Assembly (NCBI RefSeq): GCF_000226955.1
Contig: NZ_AGFU01000002.1
Location: 1-64,000 of the forward strand
Direction of reading: 5' to 3'
Source of the DNA: Sphingomonas elodea ATCC 31461
GTDB taxonomy: Bacteria; Pseudomonadota; Alphaproteobacteria; Sphingomonadales; Sphingomonadaceae
Length of the DNA: 64,000 nucleotides
Positions 61,572-64,000 of this stretch are shown one piece after another. The notes under the pieces were generated by a model. That model saw only the letters and a program-made list of their open reading frames with translations. It had not been told where the DNA came from and did not search any database. Position 1 is the stretch's first letter; the number at the start of each line of letters is the position of its first letter. A program made the position numbers and the translations under genes.

Positions 61572-62039
61572 ATGACTGATCTGAGCGATTTGCTCGTACC
61601 GGAGGCGGTGCTCGCCGGTGTGGTGGCGAGTAACAAGAAGGCGCTGTTCCAGCAGCTCGGTGCCGCAGCGGCGGCGGCGCACGGCGTCGACCCGCGGCTG
61701 GTTGCCGACCGGTTGGCCGAGCGCGAGCGTCTGGGCTCGACCGGCTTCGGCGCCGGCATCGCCATCCCGCACGCGCGGCTGGACGACCTGCCGCGCGTGT
61801 GCGGGGTGTTCGCGCGGCTGACCCAGCCGGTGGATTTCGGCGCGGTCGACGACCTGCCGGTGGACCTGGTGTTCATGCTGCTGTCGCCGACCAATGCCGG
61901 GGCCGAGCATCTCAAGGCACTCGCCTCTGTCTCTCGCCGGCTGCGCGAGCGAGCCTTTGCGGAGAAGCTGCGCGGCGCGGGCTCGCCGGATGCGCTCTAT
62001 GTGCTGCTCACCGGGGTAGAGGCGCGTGACGCCGCCTGA
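61572..62039 (+). CDS. ptsN: PTS IIA-like nitrogen regulatory protein PtsN
   Basis: This 155-residue IIA-Ntr protein takes phosphate from NPr and affects nitrogen, potassium and envelope control. The phosphorylated His is in GFGAGIAIPHARLDDL, and family helices are seen in KKALFQQLGAAAAAAHGVD and LVFMLLSPTNAGAEHLKAL. The ATG at 61572 fits the family start; a TTG 12 nt upstream is possible. The 3' end overlaps the next gene by 14 nt. Confidence 0.93.
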   Translation: MTDLSDLLVPEAVLAGVVASNKKALFQQLGAAAAAAHGVDPRLVADRLAERERLGSTGFGAGIAIPHARLDDLPRVCGVFARLTQPVDFGAVDDLPVDLVFMLLSPTNAGAEHLKALASVSRRLRERAFAEKLRGAGSPDALYVLLTGVEARDAA

Positions 62040-62493
62040 GCCGGCCCCGACCGGGGCGGAGGCGCATTTCCGGGCGCTCGAATCGCTCTACGCCGCCGCC
62101 CCGATCAACCAGCTCTTTCCCTCGGTGCTCGAGATCCCGGAAGCCGGGATCGCGCGGATCCGCTTCGATGTGGATGCGCGCTACTTCCATGCCGCCGGGG
62201 CGACCCACGGCACCAGCTATTTCAAGATGCTCGACGATGCCGCCTTCTACGCAGCGAACAGCCTGGTCACCGATCGTTTCCTGCTGACCACCGCGTTCAA
62301 CCTGCTGCTGACCCGGCCGCTTCCCGAGGGTCCGGTAATCGCCGAAGGGCGTTGGGTCAGCGGCCAGCGTCGCGTGTTCGTGGGCGAGGCGCGGCTGATC
62401 GACGCCAATGGCGAAGAGGCGGCGCGCGGCACCGGCACCTTCATGCGCTCGCGCATCCCCCTGGCCACCCTGCCCGGCTATCGCACCGCATGA
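62026..62493 (+). CDS. PaaI-type thioesterase
   Basis: This 155-residue hotdog-fold protein fits the PaaI/acyl-CoA thioesterase family. The core is AGIARIRFDVDARYFHAAGATHGTSYFKMLDDAAFYAANSL, with the hotdog helix, and then FNLLLTRPLPEGPVIAEGRWVSGQRRVFVGEARL. The natural acyl substrate is not evident. It starts at a GTG inside ptsN and its stop overlaps the DUF1491 start, so the three genes are one transcript. Confidence 0.85.
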   Translation: MTPPEPAPTGAEAHFRALESLYAAAPINQLFPSVLEIPEAGIARIRFDVDARYFHAAGATHGTSYFKMLDDAAFYAANSLVTDRFLLTTAFNLLLTRPLPEGPVIAEGRWVSGQRRVFVGEARLIDANGEEAARGTGTFMRSRIPLATLPGYRTA

Positions 62494-62831
62494 CGCCCCG
62501 GCTGACCAGCGCGATGCTGGTGAGTGCGCTGGTACGACGCGCCGACGCCGAGGGCGGATCGGCGATGGTGCTTGCCAAGGGGGATCCGACCTCCGGCGCG
62601 ATCCTGCTGCTGTTGCTGGAGCGCGGCATCAATCCGCGCTTTGTCGAGCGCGGAATCGGTCCCGACGGGCGGGCAGCGCTGATCCCTTCGGGTCCGAAGG
62701 ACCTCGCCGACGAGTCCGAGGTGCTCGCCTATTGGCGCAGGCGCCGCGAGCGGGACCCCGATCTTTGGGTTGTTGAACTGGATATCGCAGGCGCCGAACG
62801 GTTCGCCGCTGAAACGATGACCCTTTGTTGA
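62490..62831 (+). CDS. DUF1491 family protein
   Basis: This 113-residue protein fits DUF1491, a small family nearly confined to Alphaproteobacteria: RLTSAMLVSALVRRADAEGGSAMVLAKGDPTSGAILL, then VLAYWRRRRERDPDLWVVELDIAGAERF. The function is not known. It is coupled to the thioesterase gene by an ATGA overlap. About 160 bp with no gene follow. Confidence 0.85.
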   Translation: MTPRLTSAMLVSALVRRADAEGGSAMVLAKGDPTSGAILLLLLERGINPRFVERGIGPDGRAALIPSGPKDLADESEVLAYWRRRRERDPDLWVVELDIAGAERFAAETMTLC

Positions 62832-62991
62832 CACCGTAACCTCCGCCCGGCCAAGCGCATGGCATAGCAAGTCGCGTTGTGCCGCTCGGGGTGTGAAGTC
62901 GAACGGTTACGCAGTCGGGGGGTACGCCCGGCGGCTGGTTCTCCACGGAGCGCCCGCCTGCCGCGCACCAACCGCATAATATTGATCTGTA

Positions 62992-63642
62992 ATGAAGTTT
63001 CTGCCGCGGGCTGCCACCTTTGCAGCTGTGACCTTCTGCGCTGGGGCACTTGCCAATGCCGCCACGCTCAACCTCGCCCCGCTCCCGCAGCAGGCCCAGC
63101 AGGTTCAGGCCACGGTGCAAACCGCGTCCGCCCAGGCACAAAACGTCCTGCCTTCCCAGCAGGTTCCCGCGCCCCAGGCCGCGGTAGAGCAGCAGGGCAG
63201 CGACGAAGCGACCGCTACCACCGAATATGCCAGCCTGTCCGATGCGGTTGCTGCGCAGCAGGATGCGGCCGCCGCGCTCGATGACGATCGCGAGCTGCGC
63301 TGCCTCGCCACCGGCGTCTATTACGAAGCGCGCAGCGAGCCGCTTTCCGGTCAGCTCGCCGTGGCCGACGTGATCCTCAACCGCAGCACCTCGGGCCGCT
63401 TCCCCGGCTCGGTCTGCTCGGTGATCACGCAGAAGGGCCAGTTCTCGTTCGTGCGCGGCGGCAAGCTGCCGACGCCGCCGGCCAACGCCCAGTGGCGTCG
63501 CGCCCTGGCCGTGGCGCAGGTCGCCCGCAAGAATCTCTGGGAAAGCCCGGCCGAGGGCGCGCTCTATTTCCACGCCCGGTACGTCGGCGCCAGCGCCGGC
63601 CGCACCGTCGCTACGGTCGGCAACCACATCTTCTATCGCTGA
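62992..63642 (+). CDS. Cell-wall hydrolase, SleB/CwlJ type
   Basis: This 216-residue exported protein has a signal peptide (residues 1 to about 24, AAVTFCAGALANA), a Gln/Ala-rich linker (about 25-95), and a C-terminal hydrolase_2 (SleB) domain: LRCLATGVYYEARSEPLSGQLAVADVILNRSTSG with the catalytic Glu, and FHARYVGASAGRTVATVGNHIFYR at the end. It probably acts on peptidoglycan in growth or division. A strong terminator follows the stop. Confidence 0.9.
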   Translation: MKFLPRAATFAAVTFCAGALANAATLNLAPLPQQAQQVQATVQTASAQAQNVLPSQQVPAPQAAVEQQGSDEATATTEYASLSDAVAAQQDAAAALDDDRELRCLATGVYYEARSEPLSGQLAVADVILNRSTSGRFPGSVCSVITQKGQFSFVRGGKLPTPPANAQWRRALAVAQVARKNLWESPAEGALYFHARYVGASAGRTVATVGNHIFYR

Positions 63643-63666
63643 TCGACGTCTCCGCCGATGGAGCTG

Positions 63667-63696
63667 AAAAGCCGCCGAAGCGATTCGGCGGCTTTT
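63667..63696. terminator. Strong bidirectional terminator after the cell-wall hydrolase
   Basis: A 13-bp perfect stem pairs AAAAGCCGCCGAA (63667-63679) with TTCGGCGGCTTTT (63684-63696), with a 4-nt loop. The T run inside the stem's end gives a terminator on the plus strand, and the matching A run gives one on the minus strand. Confidence 0.9.
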
Positions 63697-63700
63697 CCGT

Positions 63701-63715
63701 GTTCGCTGAATGTTC
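63701..63715. promoter_or_regulatory. LexA (SOS) box of mmcB
   Basis: GTTC-GCTGAAT-GTTC is a perfect direct repeat with a 7-nt spacer, the alphaproteobacterial LexA site. It lies 12 nt before the ATG at 63728. mmcB is a known LexA target in Caulobacter, which agrees with this reading. Confidence 0.8.
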
Positions 63716-63727
63716 TATGTGGGAACG

Positions 63728-64000
63728 ATGAACGCGCATCAGCCCCTGCCACCGTCCCTGTCGCCCGACGTGGAGGCGATGGTCGCGGCCGATGTGGTGC
63801 GCGGCGTCTGCCGGATGCTGCTGCGCCACGATTGCGTGGCAATCGCCGAAGTTCCGCTGGAAGGTGGCCGCCGGGTCGACCTGATGGCGCTGGATGCGCG
63901 TGGCAACATCGTCATCGTCGAGATCAAGGTGTCCCGCGCGGACCTGCTGGGCGACGCCAAATGGCCCGAATACCTTGGCCATTGCGATCGGTTCTTCTGG
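63728..64000 (+). CDS. mmcB: MmcB family DNA repair protein, 3' end outside the window
   Basis: The first 91 residues are visible. They fit the MmcB family, a putative PD-(D/E)xK-type endonuclease needed for damage-induced mutagenesis with the ImuAB-DnaE2 pathway in Caulobacter. The nuclease-like core is RRVDLMALDARGNIVIVEIKVSRADLLGD, with the Asp and E-x-K triad visible, and KWPEYLGHCDRFFW follows. A LexA box is directly upstream, so it is SOS-induced. The remaining ~50-60 residues lie beyond the window. Confidence 0.87.
   Translation, partial: MNAHQPLPPSLSPDVEAMVAADVVRGVCRMLLRHDCVAIAEVPLEGGRRVDLMALDARGNIVIVEIKVSRADLLGDAKWPEYLGHCDRFFW

Noticed and set aside
63712-63726. GTTC-N7-GAAC just before mmcB
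   Set aside because: The second half is inverted. The alphaproteobacterial LexA site is a direct repeat, and a perfect one is already present at 63701.

Overview
The window is about 64 kb of high-GC DNA that reads as a chromosome segment of a sphingomonad (Alphaproteobacteria, Sphingomonadales, probably Sphingomonas or a close relative). The evidence is strong GC bias at third codon positions, the gene set (ubiH-ftsK-lolA-xthA-ribA, the DUF3576 lipoprotein, DUF6489, DUF1491, mmcB), direct-repeat LexA boxes of the alphaproteobacterial type (GTTC-N7-GTTC), GANTC (CcrM-type) motifs at the origin, and many genes with an apparent leaderless start. I see no tRNA, rRNA, CRISPR array, insertion sequence or prophage.

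The window spans the replication origin neighbourhood. From 45 to 61 kb the order is the classical alphaproteobacterial one: parB-parA-rsmG-mnmG-mnmE, then rho, hemJ, hemE (all minus strand), then an intergenic origin, then ppsR-maf-aroE-coaE-dnaQ (plus strand). The hemE/ppsR gap contains 13 GANTC sites in 277 bp, DnaA-box-like 9-mers and a large imperfect palindrome. Four parS-like sites lie at 45.5, 48.0, 48.5 and 50.5 kb.

Layout. 0-12 kb: tldD (5' truncated by the window), a ccdAB toxin-antitoxin pair, ubiH, ftsK, lolA, xthA, ribA, then a HAD phosphatase, the PLP-homeostasis protein and a short ThiE-like protein. 12-16 kb: leuS-lptE-holA with overlapping stops and starts. 16-45 kb: an accessory block of about 30 kb between holA and parB, genes that are neighbours in several other alphaproteobacteria. 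It carries glycan-degrading enzymes (GH115, SGNH hydrolase, GH3, an esterase), SOS-regulated dinB, a radical SAM/SPASM protein with an unrecognised N-terminal half, a large secreted protein of unknown function, a four-gene Kdo-type sugar cluster (kdsA, a cytidylyltransferase-RraA fusion, a KdsD/KpsF isomerase and a putative glycosyltransferase), a hybrid sensor kinase, a Crp/Fnr regulator, an aldehyde oxidoreductase operon (paoABC type), and a decayed cupin-like gene. 45-54 kb: an apparently domain-permuted photolyase-like protein, the partition and tRNA-modification genes, ogt, dienelactone hydrolase and terC. 54-64 kb: rho, haem genes, origin, housekeeping genes, hpf-ptsN, a thioesterase, a cell-wall hydrolase and the start of mmcB.

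The most notable observations are the GANTC-dense origin and the unassignable hemE start beside it, the parS cluster, the Kdo cluster with a fused RraA-like domain, the permuted photolyase-like protein, two LexA boxes placed on dinB and mmcB, and a recurrent -10-like hexamer 6-7 nt before start codons, including one palindromic copy apparently shared by two divergent genes.
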